Shown here piece by piece: positions 34,433 to 45,870 of a stretch of 64,000 nucleotides of DNA; the first letter of the stretch is position 1, and each line of letters begins with the position of its first letter. The notes beneath the pieces are model-generated. The model was given only the letters and a program-made list of their open reading frames with translations, was not told the origin of the DNA and searched no databases. Source of the DNA: Ursus arctos (taxonomy: Eukaryota > Chordata > Mammalia > Carnivora > Ursidae); contig NW_026622786.1 in assembly GCF_023065955.2 (NCBI RefSeq), positions 45,494,938-45,558,937 of the forward strand, given 5' to 3'. Both the position numbers and the translations under genes were made by a program.

Positions 34433-34606
34433 GTTTTTTGTTTTTTGTTTTTTTTTTTTAGGAAGGAGAGGGCTGGGGGGAGAGGGGCAGAGAGAGAATC
34501 AAACAGGCTCCCTGCCTAGTGCAAAGGTCCATCTCAAACCTGAAGATCATGACCTGAGCCAAAATCAAGAGTTGGATGCTTAACCAACTGAGGACCCGGG
34601 CGCCCC
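34433..34606 (-). mobile_element. Can-SINE, older type
   Basis: Minus-strand SINE with a T/G-rich tail region (GTTTTTTGTTTTTTG) at the left and a head ending CCCGGGCGCCCC. Nested in old LINE-1. Confidence 0.9.
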
Positions 34607-35249
34607 TTTTCTAATTTCTTAAGATGGCTATTAGATAACTGATATTAAGTCTTTCTTCTTTTCAAGTATGTCATTTTTGGCTATAAATACAAAAAGCTTT
34701 ATCATATCTTTCAATTTTTTATATGTCATATTTTACTATTTTTTAATCAAAATATTGTTAAATTTCTTTATCAGTGCTCTGAGTCATGTTATTTGGTATT
34801 ATATTATTTAATTTGAAAATAGAGACTAGCTATATTTTTTATAGACTTCTGGCTTACTACCACAGAATCAGAGACTCTTTTGAATTTTATTAAGCCTTTT
34901 TTAATTCCCCTGCATATGGCAAATTAAAAAAATTTTTTTTGTGTGTATTTGAAATAATATGCATTTTTTCCCTTTCAGTGTATCTTTCTGTATATATCAA
35001 TTAGATCAAATTTGCTAGTTGCTCTTTTTTCCAGATCTTCTCTATGCTCCTAATTTTTTCACATGCTTATGAAAGAGGTACATTAGAGTCTCCCATTATG
35101 TTTCTTCTTTCCATTCCACTATTTTCATTTGCTTTATAGGTATGGTTTTGGATATATATTGATTTAGACTTATTATCTCTTCATCTTTTATTTCTACACC
35201 CACATGTATTCTCCATATTTAATTCATTGTAATTCTCATCTGATCAAGT

Positions 35250-35780
35250 CACCTCTTTCTATACTTCTTTTCATTAGTAAGATCTTTTGCACACTACTCT
35301 TGGGCCTCAAGAGCCTGCGTGCTCTTTCTTCTGCTGACTGCTACAGTTGTATAGTACATCAACCTTCATTTTGCTTCTGTAGTTGGTTAAGTGACTTTCC
35401 CTTTGCACTGCATAATCACCAGTTTCTACTGCTGCTCATGGCCCTGTATCTACAGTCTTCTCTTACTTGAAACAGTCTTTTGACTCATCTATTTCTTTCC
35501 TGTGGGCAACTCCCTCCTTAGCCTTTTAAAATATCAGAACCTGAGAAAAGCCCCACTCCCACTTCACACAGACCTCATACTGAGTTAGGTATCCCTTGTT
35601 TGAAGTCTTATAGCTCTCTGTAGCCTTCCACTATAACACACTTAAAGTTGTAACTTTATAAGTGCATTTGATTGTAGGTCTAGGAAAATACATAGGTTTT
35701 TTTGCTTTTCAGCATCTATCATAGTGCTCGATACCTAATAAAATAATAATATTAATAGTAACAATATTTTACTTCTCATA
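35250..35780. other. No gene seen
   Basis: About 530 bp. The plus frame at 35204-35470 (88 codons) begins inside old LINE-1 and carries no domain. Confidence 0.45.
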
Positions 35781-35784
35781 TAGT

Positions 35785-35995
35785 TCAGAAAATATAATAA
35801 GTATTTTATGTGTTTCTTTAATTTTTCTTCACAATGATCTTATAAAGTAGGATATTATTAGCATCTTAATTTTCTAAATGAGAAAATTAAGGCATAGCGA
35901 GATTAAGTAATACTTCCAATATTGCAAAATGAGAAGCAGTGGAACTAGGGTGTAATATAGTGTGTTTGACACCAGATTTTGAGCTTTTTATTATC
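35785..35995 (-). repeat. MIR fragment, antisense
   Basis: TTTTCTAAATGAGAAAATTA followed by AGCGAGATTAAGTAATACTT and GAGAAGCAGTGGAACTAGGG follows the reversed MIR order. Confidence 0.65.
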
Positions 35996-36189
35996 ACACA
36001 ATGTCCCTTACGTAAAAGATCAGTAAGTAAATGAAGGTCTCAATACTTCTGTTGGCATATATAATTTAACATCTCCCCTATTAACATATTCACTAATTGT
36101 AACCTCCTGTATGCTAGGAAGATACTCAAGCAGAATTAGTATTTATATCATAATTTCTTACTTACCTAGCCTTTATATCATCTTTGTCG

Positions 36190-36310
36190 TATGTGATTCA
36201 CAAAGTATACTCATATTATAGGTGAGGAAGTTGAGGTTTATAGGGTCACAGTGACATCCCAATACAAAAGTAGGTAGGGGATAACAGAGTAAAGGCTCAC
36301 TTCCCATGTC
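36190..36310 (-). repeat. MIR fragment, antisense, short
   Basis: ATTATAGGTGAGGAAGTTGA and GGGTCACAGTGACATCCC match the conserved part of MIR in reverse. Confidence 0.5.
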
Positions 36311-36319
36311 AGCTTATCC

Positions 36320-36770
36320 TGAGTTTCATCATTTTCTAACTACCCTGTGAATTCTACATAGGGGTCAGTAGATGTCTTATACCAAAGTACCTAGAGTGCT
36401 CATTAAAATAGTTTCCAGATTTTGCCCCAGAGCCATTAAACCAAAATCTCCTGGATGGAATACTAGAAACTGTTTTTCTTCTAACAATCCCCAAGAGAGT
36501 CTTCTCCAATTTGGTTATCACAGCTTAACCTATAGGCCCTAAGAGTAATAAAAGCACAATAGAATAGACAACTGATATTCTTAACGTCTCAAAGCATTGT
36601 GTACTTTAGGCTAGTATTCTATAAGAGTAATACTTTGTTTCTCTTTTAAAAAAATAAATTGACAAAATAAAAATAATAGACAAAAATTTTAGAACACCAA
36701 GAAGCTTAGTTATTTTGTATCTCAATTTTCATACAATTTTATAAAGTTCTATTATTTAGACAAAAAATAG
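36320..36770. other. No gene seen; possible MER20-like relic
   Basis: 36385-36500 weakly recalls MER20 (GTTTCCAGATTTTGCCCCAG). The rest is unassigned. Confidence 0.35.
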
Positions 36771-36780
36771 GACTACTTTT

Positions 36781-36968
36781 TTTTTAAGTTTTTATTTATT
36801 TGAGAGAGAATGAGAGAGAGAGAACAGGCACAAGCAGGGGGAGGGGCAGAGGGAGAAACAGGCTCCCCATTGAGCAGGGAGCTCAATGCGGGGCTCCATC
36901 CCAGGACCCTGGGATCATGACCTGAGCTGAAAGCACATGCTTAACCGACTGAGCCGCCCAGGCACCCC
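36781..36968 (-). mobile_element. Can-SINE, older type
   Basis: Minus-strand SINE with GCACAAGCAGGGGGAG in the body and head ending GCCGCCCAGGCACCCC. The target duplication GACTACTTT is at 36771-36779 and 36971-36979. Confidence 0.95.
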
Positions 36969-36984
36969 AAGACTACTTTCTTTA

Positions 36985-38490
36985 GACACATTCTTATCAT
37001 GGTAATACATGGTCTCTTATAAATTTCTGATAGCTATAGTTGAGAAGAAATGTTATATTTGCACATATGGAAGATACCTTAAATCTTCCTCATTAAAATT
37101 TGAAGGTGTCTGCCAATTGACTCCTCCGCCCCCAGTGTAGGTAGTTTTATTTTTAAGTTTTCATAAAGAAAACTATTGTAATGTAACACTTTTAAAATGA
37201 TATCAAGTTGCTCTCTTTGAGTCACTGTCTTTTTGTTGTTGCACGTATTTTGTAACATTAAAATCTGCTCATAGTTTCAATTCTTCAAATGCATGTATTG
37301 GTAGTGTAATTCTAAGGCATTAAAAGACATAAATATGCCCATTTGTATAGAAAATAGAAGTGGGTCTATTCACCGTTATCATTTGGTGAGGACAAACACA
37401 TTTTTTTTTCTATTTTCAAAACAAAATAGCCAGTGAGTACTTCAGTCTAAGTAAGTTTTGCTCTCTGGACACCAAGCAGTGATATACATGAAAATATAAC
37501 AAAGACCAGGAAGAATATAATTTTTTATGTAAAAAGTTTACAATATAAATACGTTACGGAAATGTCTGCCCACATACCACAGCAATATTACATATAAATT
37601 AAAATTTAAAAATATTAATTACCAGAAAGACACATTAAAGATTCAATACACAGTCTATGTGCTAATATTAGCACTTGGGTATGTTATAAGATACACATTT
37701 ATAGACTTTGAGGAACAAAAAAGTTAGAAACACCATAATGAATTCATTACTCTAGTCAATATTGCATGTCCTGTAACAGGAAAGAACATTTTAACAAAGA
37801 TTTTTAAGATTTAAAATTGCATATAAATGATAATTATTTTCATGGTCACGCTAATCAGGACTAGATTAGCATGGTCATTAGAGTAAAATGTGGCCGGAAC
37901 AGAAAATTATTCTAAAAGTCATCATTTGAACCTAGGTACGTTTTTTTTTTTATCTTGGTTCTTGCCATCTCCCAGGTGAAGGATTGTGCTAATTGCGTCC
38001 TGGAGGTAATTTATTCTCAAAGTCTGAGCATTACTAGTGGATTTTTTTTCTTGACCCCGAGTACCTCATTTTTAGCAGGGCTTGAAGGATAATAGGAAGG
38101 CTTTCCCAAGGTTAAAATCAATAATAGATATAAAGAGAAAACTGATTTCTGGAGAGGTGACTATATCATGTATGAGGACCATTTTGCTTTTCTTGTGATA
38201 GTCTTTTAAAATAACTCTGTAAATAAAAAAATATGTAACATATTCATCCAGAAATGAACAGCCTTTCCATGACCCGTGACATTGGGTAAAAGATGTATGG
38301 TTTTGAAGTTTCTTTCTGGCTCTGGAAAACTATGATTCTGTGGCTTATCCTCAAAGAGCACAAGTAACCCCAGGGCATCTCTCAGGGGAAAACTTTGAGA
38401 GTAAGGCCTGTCCTGTAAGATCCTCCAAGAGACTAGGATTTTAAAACCAGATGAACAGCTTCTTGGGCCCATGATGACTTTTATAAAATA
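36985..38490. other. No gene seen; repeat-poor
   Basis: About 1.5 kb. The minus frame at 38206-38472 (88 codons) shows no domain. Nothing here looks like an exon with splice context. Confidence 0.5.
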
Positions 38491-38496
38491 GAAGGC

Positions 38497-38618
38497 GCAA
38501 CTAATGAATCATCGAACCTTGCATCAGAAACCAGGGATGTACTGTATAGTGACTAACATAATGTAATAAAAAAAAACATTAAAAAAAAATAAAAATTAAA
38601 AAAAAAAGAAAAAAAAAG
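38497..38618 (+). mobile_element. LINE-1 3' tail, extremely truncated
   Basis: CAACTAATGAATCATCGAAC, then GGGATGTACTGTATAGTGAC and ACTAACATAATGTAATAAAA match the carnivore LINE-1 3'UTR end, followed by an impure poly(A) to 38618. Only about 65 bp of LINE-1 body remain. Confidence 0.88.
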
Positions 38619-38842
38619 GCTCCCTTTGGGGTTGCATATCTCCTTCATGGGACATGAAGCATATTCCACTAGCTGAAATAGCTGTAGAATAATCAACGAT
38701 TCCTTCCCTTCTTTCTTTATTGCCCTTCCATCCTTCCCTCCATTCTTCCTTCTATCCCTTTCCACTTTCTTTAATTCCAGTCAGCAGCTGTAATTCTATT
38801 TCTTTTTCTTTTTTTATTAATATGTTTAGAATATACCTTGGG

Positions 38843-39044
38843 GGGGCGCCTGGGTGGCACAGCGGTTAAGTGTCTGCCTTCGGCTCAGGGCGTGATCCCA
38901 GCATCATGGGATCGAGCCCCACATCAGGCTCCTCTGCTATGAGCCTGCTTCTTCCTCTCCCACTCTCCCTGCTTGTGTTCCCTCTCTCGCTGGCTGTCTC
39001 TATCTCTGTCGAATAAATAAATAAATAAATCTTAAAAAAAAAAA
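38843..39044 (+). mobile_element. Can-SINE, young bear-type, sense
   Basis: Head GGGGCGCCTGGGTGGCACAG and tail AATAAATAAATAAATAAATC plus poly(A). The target duplication AGAATATACCTTGGG is exact at 38828-38842 and 39045-39059. Confidence 0.96.
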
Positions 39045-39059
39045 AGAATATACCTTGGG

Positions 39060-40780
39060 ATTTCCTGGTATATTTTCAAAGTTAATTCTTCACTGCAAAG
39101 AGCATGAATTCTTTCTTATGCAGATATAATTTAAATCCTTCCTGTCTTCAGATCCTTAGATCATTGTTCCTATTACATGGTTAGTTACCAACATAGAGTA
39201 TTCAATTAAGAAGGCACAAAGCACTTGCCAGTAAGACACAGAGTTATTTGTTGTGGGGCTGGTTATCAAAGGGAAGCTGCTGAGTTTACCTAGATGTGCT
39301 TTGCTTCCTGCTTTGGCCATGATAAGCTCTTCTTGGTTCCAATGCCTCATTTCTAGCAAATGCGAGACCTACAGACTTGTACTTACCTGGTATTTGATCT
39401 GTTTTGTTTTCTTCAGAAGTATAGATTTTTCAATCATACTAGGCCAGTGGGAGCTTTGAAAAACTTCTTGGCAGTACTGCCTCTCTCATATTTTGACTTC
39501 TTTCATGTTACTGGATGTTTTTGATCCGTGCTTGGCATTTATCAGTTTAATTAATCTAATCTCGACAGGAGCATCCATGCTAACTGAAATGATGTCTAAC
39601 AATGTTTTGTTGATCCCTGTAATCGCTGAATGAGAATAAAGTTGCTGTTGCATAGGGCAGCATTCCTTATCTATGTGGCTTATATTTTAGGTTTGAGATC
39701 ATCCTCCAGTATCCCCTCCCAGTTCCGTTTTAATTGGAGCTGTATTTTGCCTCTCTGATAAGGTCAGTTTTGTACGTTTACTCCTCGACAAGACTGTGCT
39801 TAAGAGTTAAAAAAAAAAAAAAAGCATTCTTTGTTATTATGGACTGCTGCAGAATACAGCTTTGCGTTTTAAAATAGATGATGAGGTTCATAATACTTGA
39901 AACTGAAAGAGTGTGGCTGAACTTGATCAGAGGGAATTGCCCCTGGAAGTTCAGGTGACCTTGAAGTTAAGATGGAGAGGCTCACAGCCCAAAATGTCAA
40001 TGATGACAGATGCGTTTTTTCTAGATAATGCTATGCTAATATGATGTGATGTAGTTCTGACGCTCAAGAAGCAAGCGTAATGGTCCCCTTAAAAGCTTTA
40101 TGCCTTTTGTTTTCTATACAAGACTTTTCATTATCTAGACAAGAAAATGAATTTCTCCGTGGTGTTTTTTTCCCCCTTTTCAATAAAAAAGTGACCTTCA
40201 TTTTGTGTGACCTGCTTGATGTTACTGTAGTGCTTGAAAATACCACTACTTCCTTTCCAGAGAAAAGGTCAATTACTCACAACGTCCTCCTTTCTTTAAA
40301 ATGTCTTTCAGACTATGTTTACACAGCAAAAAGTCAAGTGGAGATTTAGTTTATCTGGTTTCTTGGGTTGATATTCAGACGGCAAAAGGGATAATTCACA
40401 GTCTAATTTTGATTATTGTGATGAGCTTCGCTTGTATGTTAACGATCCTATATTTATTTGTTTCTTTCTTTGTGCATTCATTCTTTTACCATTCACATGA
40501 AGTTTGGGAATTCTGGTTACAAACCATCTTTTAGTCTTTCTTGTACTTTTCCACTACATTTATCAAGTTTCCATATGCATGTGGGTCTGTTTTGAGTTAG
40601 CCCTTTCAATCTGGTGGTGGTTATCACTGCGCTGACACCACAATTTATAATAGTTTTATATAAATCTTTGCATCTTACACAGAAGGAATCCGTACACTGT
40701 CCTTCTTTAGCAGTGCCGTGGCTAATCTTGATCCTTTGTTCTTTGTATTCGATATAAATGTTGAAACTAATATACTTAGA
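39060..40780. other. No gene seen; repeat-poor
   Basis: About 1.7 kb. Frames at 39253-39459 and 40080-40349 have no recognisable domain. The even composition and lack of repeats would fit conserved non-coding DNA, but I have nothing to compare with. Confidence 0.45.
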
Positions 40781-42157
40781 AAATTTAACTGAGATGGTAA
40801 AAGATCACTACTCTGGAAACTATAAGACATTGATGAAAGAAATTGAAGAAGACACAAATAAATGAAAAAGTGTCCTGTGTTCATGGATTGGAAGAGGTAA
40901 TATTGTTAAAATGTCAATGCTACCAAAGCTATCTATAGATTCAGTGTAATCTCTATCAAGATTTCAATGGCATTTTTATACAAGTAGAAAAAAACACTCC
41001 TAAAACTTATACAAAACCACAAAGACCCTAAATAGACAAATAAATCCTATGAAAGCAGACCAAAGCAGAAGGGCAGGTGGCATCATACTTTCTGGTTTCA
41101 ATCTATACTATAAAGCTGTACTTACTAAAAGAGTATGGCATAAAAACAGCCAAATAGACCAAGGGAACAGAATTAAGAGCCCAGAAATATACACAAGCAT
41201 ATATGGTTAATTAATATTTGACAAAGGGGCCAAGAATACTTAGTGGAGAAAAGAAAGAATTTTTTCAATAAATGGTGCTGGGATAATTGGATATTCACAT
41301 ATAATAGAATGAAACTAGACCCATTTTTTACAATAGTCACAAACATTAACTCAAAATGGATTAAAGACTTAATTGCAAAACCTGACTACATGAAATTCCT
41401 AGAAGAAAGCATAGGAACAAAACGCCTTGACATGGGTCTTGGTAATGATTTTTTTAGATAAGATGCTTAAAGCACAAGCAACAGCAACAAAAATAAACAA
41501 GTGGGATTACATCAAACTAAAGAAAAACTTCTGCATGGCAAAAGAAGCCATCAACAAAGTGAAAAGAAAACCTACAGTATAAGAAAAATATTGAAAATCC
41601 TATATCTGATAAGAGGTTAATATCCAAAATACATAAAGAACTCCTACAACTCAGTAGCAAAATAAAAAATAAAATTGAAAAAAAAATGGGCAAAGGACCT
41701 GAACAGACATCTCACCAAAGAAAACATATGAAAGATCAACAGCTACATGAAAAGATCCTCAACATCACTAATCATTAGGGAAATACAAAATAAAACCATA
41801 GTGAGTTATCGCCTTATGCCTGTTAGAATGGTCATCACTGAAAGGGCAAGAGATAACAAATGCTGGTGTAGATGTAGAAAAAAGGAAACCCTTGTGTACT
41901 ATTGTACATTAGTACAACTACTGTAGAAAAGAGTATGACGTATCCTCAAAAATTAACAATAGAATTACCATATGATCCAGCAATTCATCTTCTGGGAATA
42001 TGACCAAAGACAATGAAAACACCAACTTGGAAAAAATATCCACACTCCTATGTTCATAGCAGCCTTATTTACTATATCTAAGACATGGAAACAAACTAAG
42101 TATACATCATAGATGAATCGATTAAGAAGTTACGTTTTGTGTGTCTATATCTATATA

Positions 42158-42607
42158 TAGATATCCCTCATTTTATTGTTTTGCTTTATTCCATTTTCCA
42201 GATACTGCATTTAAAAAAAAAAAAAAAAAAATTGAAGGTTTGTGACAACCCTGCACCAAATATGTCTATTGCCACCATTTGTCCAACAGAATTTGCTCAC
42301 TTCATTTCTCTGTGTCACATTCTGGTAATTCTTGCATATTTCAAACTTTTCTTTGTCATTATTTGTTATGATTACCTTTGATCAGTGATTACAACTTGCT
42401 GAAAGCTTGGATGATGGTTAGCATTTCTTAGCAAAAGTTTTAAAATAAGATATCTACATTTTTAAGACCTAATGCTATTGCACACTTAGTAGACTACAGT
42501 AGAATATAAATGTAATTTTATATGCACTGGGAAACCAAAAACTTAATTTGACTCACATTATTGCAGTGATCTGGAGCTGAACTTGTGATATCTCCAAGAT
42601 ACAATTG
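42158..42607. mobile_element. Tigger1-type miniature DNA transposon
   Basis: About 450 bp holding the two ends of a Tigger1 element without a transposase. Left end: CCCTCATTTTATTGTTTTGC, then CCAGATACTGCATTT and TTGAAGGTTTGTGACAACCC. Right end: TATGCACTGGGAAACCAAAA, ATTGCAGTGATCTGGAGCTG and GATATCTCCAAGATACAATT. It sits at a TA dinucleotide between LINE-1 sequences that otherwise join. Internal deletion of a pogo-like transposon is the family's usual route to such copies. Confidence 0.87.
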
Positions 42608-42948
42608 TATAGTGAAATACTGTTCTGCCACACACAAAAAATAGTGAAACCCTACATTGCAATATGGATGGATCTTGAAGGCATTATGCTATGTGAAATA
42701 AATCAGACAAAGACAGATACTGTATGATTTCACTTATATGTGAAATCTAAACTTTTTTTTAAAGCAATCTTATAGAAAAAGATATCAGCCTTGTGATTAC
42801 CAGAAGTGGAGGGGGGAAAGGGGAATTAGAGAAAGGTGGTAAAAAAGTGCAAGCTTTCAGTAATAAGATATATCAGTACTAGGAATGTAATGTACAGCGT
42901 GATGACTACAGCTACCACTGCTCTACCATATATAGGAAAACTCTTAAG

Positions 42949-42960
42949 AAAGCAAATCCT
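42949..42960 (+). repeat. Target-site duplication, left copy
   Basis: AAAGCAAATCCT, repeated at 44043-44054. It brackets the young 5'-inverted LINE-1. Confidence 0.9.
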
Positions 42961-43118
42961 GTGTATTGAGTTTGAGAAGTTCTTTGTAGATCTTGGATAC
43001 TAATCTTTTATCTGTAGTGTCATTTGCAAATATCATCTCCCATTCTGTGGGCTGCCTCTTAGTTTTTTTGACTGTTTCCTTGGGAAACAAATAATCACAT
43101 CCAAAATGGGCAGAAGAT

Positions 43119-43721
43119 ATGCACAGACACTTTTCCAATGAAGACATACAAATGCCTAACAGACACATGAAAAAATGTTCAAAATCGCTAGCCATCAGGG
43201 AAATTCAAATCAAAACCACCTTGAGATACCACCTTACTCCAGGTAGAATGGCAAAAATTGACAAGGCAAGAAACAACAAATGTTGGAGAAGATGTGGAGA
43301 AAGGGGATCCCTCTTAAATTGTTGGTGGGAATGCAAGTTGGTACAGCTACTTTGGAAAACAGTGTGGAGGTCCCTTAAAAAGTTAAAAACTGAGCTACCC
43401 TATGATCCAGCCATTGCACTACTGGGTATTTACCCCAAAGATACAGATGTAGTGAAGAGAAGGGCCATATGCACCCCAATGTTCATAGCAGCATTGTCCA
43501 CAATAGCTAAATTGTGGAAGGAGTCAAGATGCCTTTCAATGGATGACTGGATTAAGAAGATATGGTCCATATATACAATGGAATATTACTCAGCCATCAA
43601 AAAGAACAATTTCACAACATTTGCAGCAACATGGATGGGACTGGAGGAGATTATGCTAAGTGAAATAAGTCAAGCAGAGAAAGACAATTATCATACGGTT
43701 TCACTCATTTATGGAACATAA
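43119..43721 (+). pseudogene. LINE-1 ORF2 C-terminal fragment (200 open codons)
   Basis: An unbroken reading frame to the natural ORF2 stop (…HTVSLIYGT). It includes [40 protein letters not shown] and [20 protein letters not shown]. The cysteine-rich segment reads [18 protein letters not shown], with N where the larger copy at 17104-17448 has H. The N-terminal domains are absent, so it cannot act. Its openness reflects recent insertion. Confidence 0.93.
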
Positions 43722-44022
43722 GAAATAGCAGGGAGATTGGTAGGAGAAGGAAGGGAAGAACGAAGGGGGGGTAAACAGAAGGGGGAATGAACCATGTGAG
43801 ACTGTGGACTCTGGGAAACAAACTGAGGGCTTCAGAGGGAAGAGGAGTGGGGGATTGGGATAGGCCGGTGATAGGTATTAAGGAGGGCACATATTGCATG
43901 GTGCACTGGGTGTTATATGCAAGTAATGAATCATGGAACATTACATTAAAAACTAGGGATGTACTGTATGGTGACTAACATAACATAATAAAAAATTATT
44001 ATAAAAAAATAAAAATAAAAAA

Positions 44023-44035
44023 TACTTGCCATCTG
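44023..44035 (+). other. Probable 13-bp 3' transduction tag
   Basis: TACTTGCCATCTG lies between the A-rich LINE-1 end (43989-44022) and a second poly(A) that runs into the target duplication. It is neither LINE-1 nor target sequence. Confidence 0.6.
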
Positions 44036-44499
44036 AAAAAAAAAAGCAAATCCTAAGAGTTCTTCCTCATTACATGGAAACATTTATTTTTCCTTCTTTT
44101 CTTCTCTTTTTGTTGTATGTATATGAGAACATGGATGTTAGCTAAACCAATTGTAGAAATCATTTCACAACATATGCAAATCAAAGTTAAAAATAGAAAA
44201 TTGTGAAAAGCATGCTGAAAATAGTCTAAGAGGTAGAGCTATTCATCAGTTTGTATCTCTTCCTTCTTTTTTTCTCCCTTCTCATTCTCATGAATTAACT
44301 CATATAATGCAGTTTTGTAGATGAAACAAATGATTCTTTGTTTCTCATGGAGTACTTTTTCATGCAGTGGTTTACACAGGGTTCCTCCATGACACTGAGG
44401 CAAGTTGTGCATTGGAAGCAACAGAGACCTATCTTATACTTGAAGTGGTGACATTGCCTCCATTTTCAGTTGTACTAACATCTCAATGTGTGTGTGTGT

Positions 44500-44692
44500 T
44501 TTTTTAATTGATTTTTAAAAATATTTATTTATTTATTTTAGAGAGAGAGAGAGAGAGACGAGTGGGGTGAAGGAAGGAGGGAGAGAATCTCCAGTAGATT
44601 CCCCACTGAGCATGAACCTGAGATCATGACCTGAGCTGAGAGCTGGACCAACCGAGTTGGATGCTCAAACGGCTGAGCCAACCAGGCACTCC
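44500..44692 (-). mobile_element. Can-SINE, older diverged copy
   Basis: Minus-strand SINE with a GA-rich tail region, GATCATGACCTGAGCTGAGA in the body and head ending GAGCCAACCAGGCACTCC. Flanks AACATCTCAATGT and AACAGCTCAGTGT are a decayed target duplication. Confidence 0.9.
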
Positions 44693-44924
44693 AACAGCTC
44701 AGTGTTAAGTAGCCTGGGCCTTTTCCCAACAACCTTGTACCCTGACTCATTCCTAATATTATTCCACATTTTCAGCACTCTGGGCTTCCATCAGAGGCAA
44801 TGTCTTGTAAGGCTCCCAATAGAAGACAGACCAGAGAGAGAACGCCACTCATAAATTCTTAATATTGGAGACTTGAGTCTGCTGAACTCAGGGACAGAGT
44901 CAAAGGAGTCTTGTTGAATAGTTT

Positions 44925-45150
44925 ATTGTTGGTATATATGTTACTTGCAATATGTCAGGTAGTAAGTACTTTACATTTATTGTCATTTAATCTTTACAAC
45001 ATCCACGAGGTAGGTACTATTATCTTCTCCATTTTACAGATGAGAAAACCAAGTTATAACAAAAAGAGGGGGGGGGTTTGTTCAAGGTCACTCAGCTAGT
45101 ATGTGATAGAGCTAAGACTCTGACCTAGGCAATATAACGCCACAGTCATC
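44925..45150 (-). repeat. MIR, antisense, fairly complete
   Basis: ACATCCACGAGGTAGGTACT, CCATTTTACAGATGAGAAAA, CAAGGTCACTCAGCTAGTAT and TGATAGAGCTAAGACTCTGA run through the MIR core in reverse. Confidence 0.82.
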
Positions 45151-45359
45151 CTCGTCTTGGGTTACACAATAAGACCCATTCATACCATACCTGATAAAGA
45201 TACATTTCTCTTCTGAAATTCCTAGGTTAGGTTTAGCTTCTTAAAAAAAAAAAAAAAAAGCCAACAAATTTTATTTAAGACTCCAAATTTCTAAGTAGTA
45301 ACTATCACTTACATTAGTCTTTGCTCACACTTTGGGAAAAGAGTTAACTCAGTGATGTA

Positions 45360-45870
45360 GGGGTAGAAAAAGTTTTCTTAACTGTCTTAAGATCCCTAGG
45401 TGAGTCTGCAAATTAAACTGACAAAGACGGATTAGCATAAACATTTATTTAATATTAGTTTTACATGACATGGGAGTTCAAAAGGAAATGAAGACCCAAA
45501 GAAATGGTGCAAGCTGAGTGTATTTATGCTATGCTTGATGAAGAGCAGAAGATATGGAAGAAATACTGTAAGTCAAGGCATATGAAGTAAGCGTAGTAAA
45601 CTGGGGAAAACTTAGGAAGGCCTGTTTGGATTCTTCTCCCTGTCCCTTTGTCTTCAGAGGTAAGGATGCCCCTTTCCTTTGGGTATAAGGAGGAACACCT
45701 CTTAGATGAAGTTTTTATAACCTGTTTCTGGGCGGAGAGTTTGGGGGAAGATCACTCTGAGTGACTTTCCTGCTTCTGCTGTTTTCTCAAATTCTTTCAG
45801 TTTAACATACTCAATATACCAAGGGCCATCTTTTGAGATAGCACACCCTGAACCCCATCAGGAGCATATA
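45360..45870. repeat. Possible old LTR-like repeat, family not identified
   Basis: Blocks such as GATCCCTAGGTGAGTCTGCA, GAAATGAAGACCCAAAGAAA and CAATATACCAAGGGCCATCT recall a mammalian interspersed repeat that I cannot name. No coding content. Confidence 0.35.

Larger units (their letters stand above)
33890..35245 (-). mobile_element. Old LINE-1 ORF2 5' region, antisense, split by two SINEs
   Basis: The antisense ORF2 order can be followed across three pieces: 33890-34015 (GGAATGTGTCCATTTTATTC), 34200-34432 (GGATCTGTAGTGATAGACTT) and 34607-35245 (TCAATTAGATCAAATTTGCT, then TTAGAGTCTCCCATTATG). Strongly decayed, an L1M-class copy. Confidence 0.75.
42961..44042 (+). mobile_element. Young carnivore LINE-1 with 5' inversion
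   Basis: 42961-43083 is antisense ORF2 (minus strand reads [20 protein letters not shown] through KELLKLNT). 43084-44022 is sense ORF2 3' end and 3'UTR and begins at the codons that normally follow KELLKLNT. The switch therefore loses only a few bases, and the whole is one 1.08-kb insertion inverted at its 5' end, as expected from twin priming. It is inserted in the 3'UTR of the old LINE-1. Confidence 0.93.
40790..44210 (+). mobile_element. Old LINE-1 (L1MA-like) ORF2 3' half and 3'UTR, split twice
   Basis: Sense ORF2 from about 40790 (AAAAGATCACTACTCTGGAA) through AATAAATGGTGCTGGGATAA to the 3'UTR. The frame at 41243-41461 contains FFNKWCWDNWIFTYNRMKLD. It is interrupted at 42158-42607 by a Tigger1 element and at 42961-44042 by a younger LINE-1. 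It resumes at 44055 with the 3'UTR (TGTATATGAGAACATGGATG, AAATCATTTCACAACATATG). All frames are broken. Confidence 0.85.

Noticed and set aside
40080..40349. 89-codon plus frame in a repeat-free area, considered as a small gene
   Set aside because: No domain, no clear promoter, poly(A) signal or splice context, and a same-size frame on the opposite strand.
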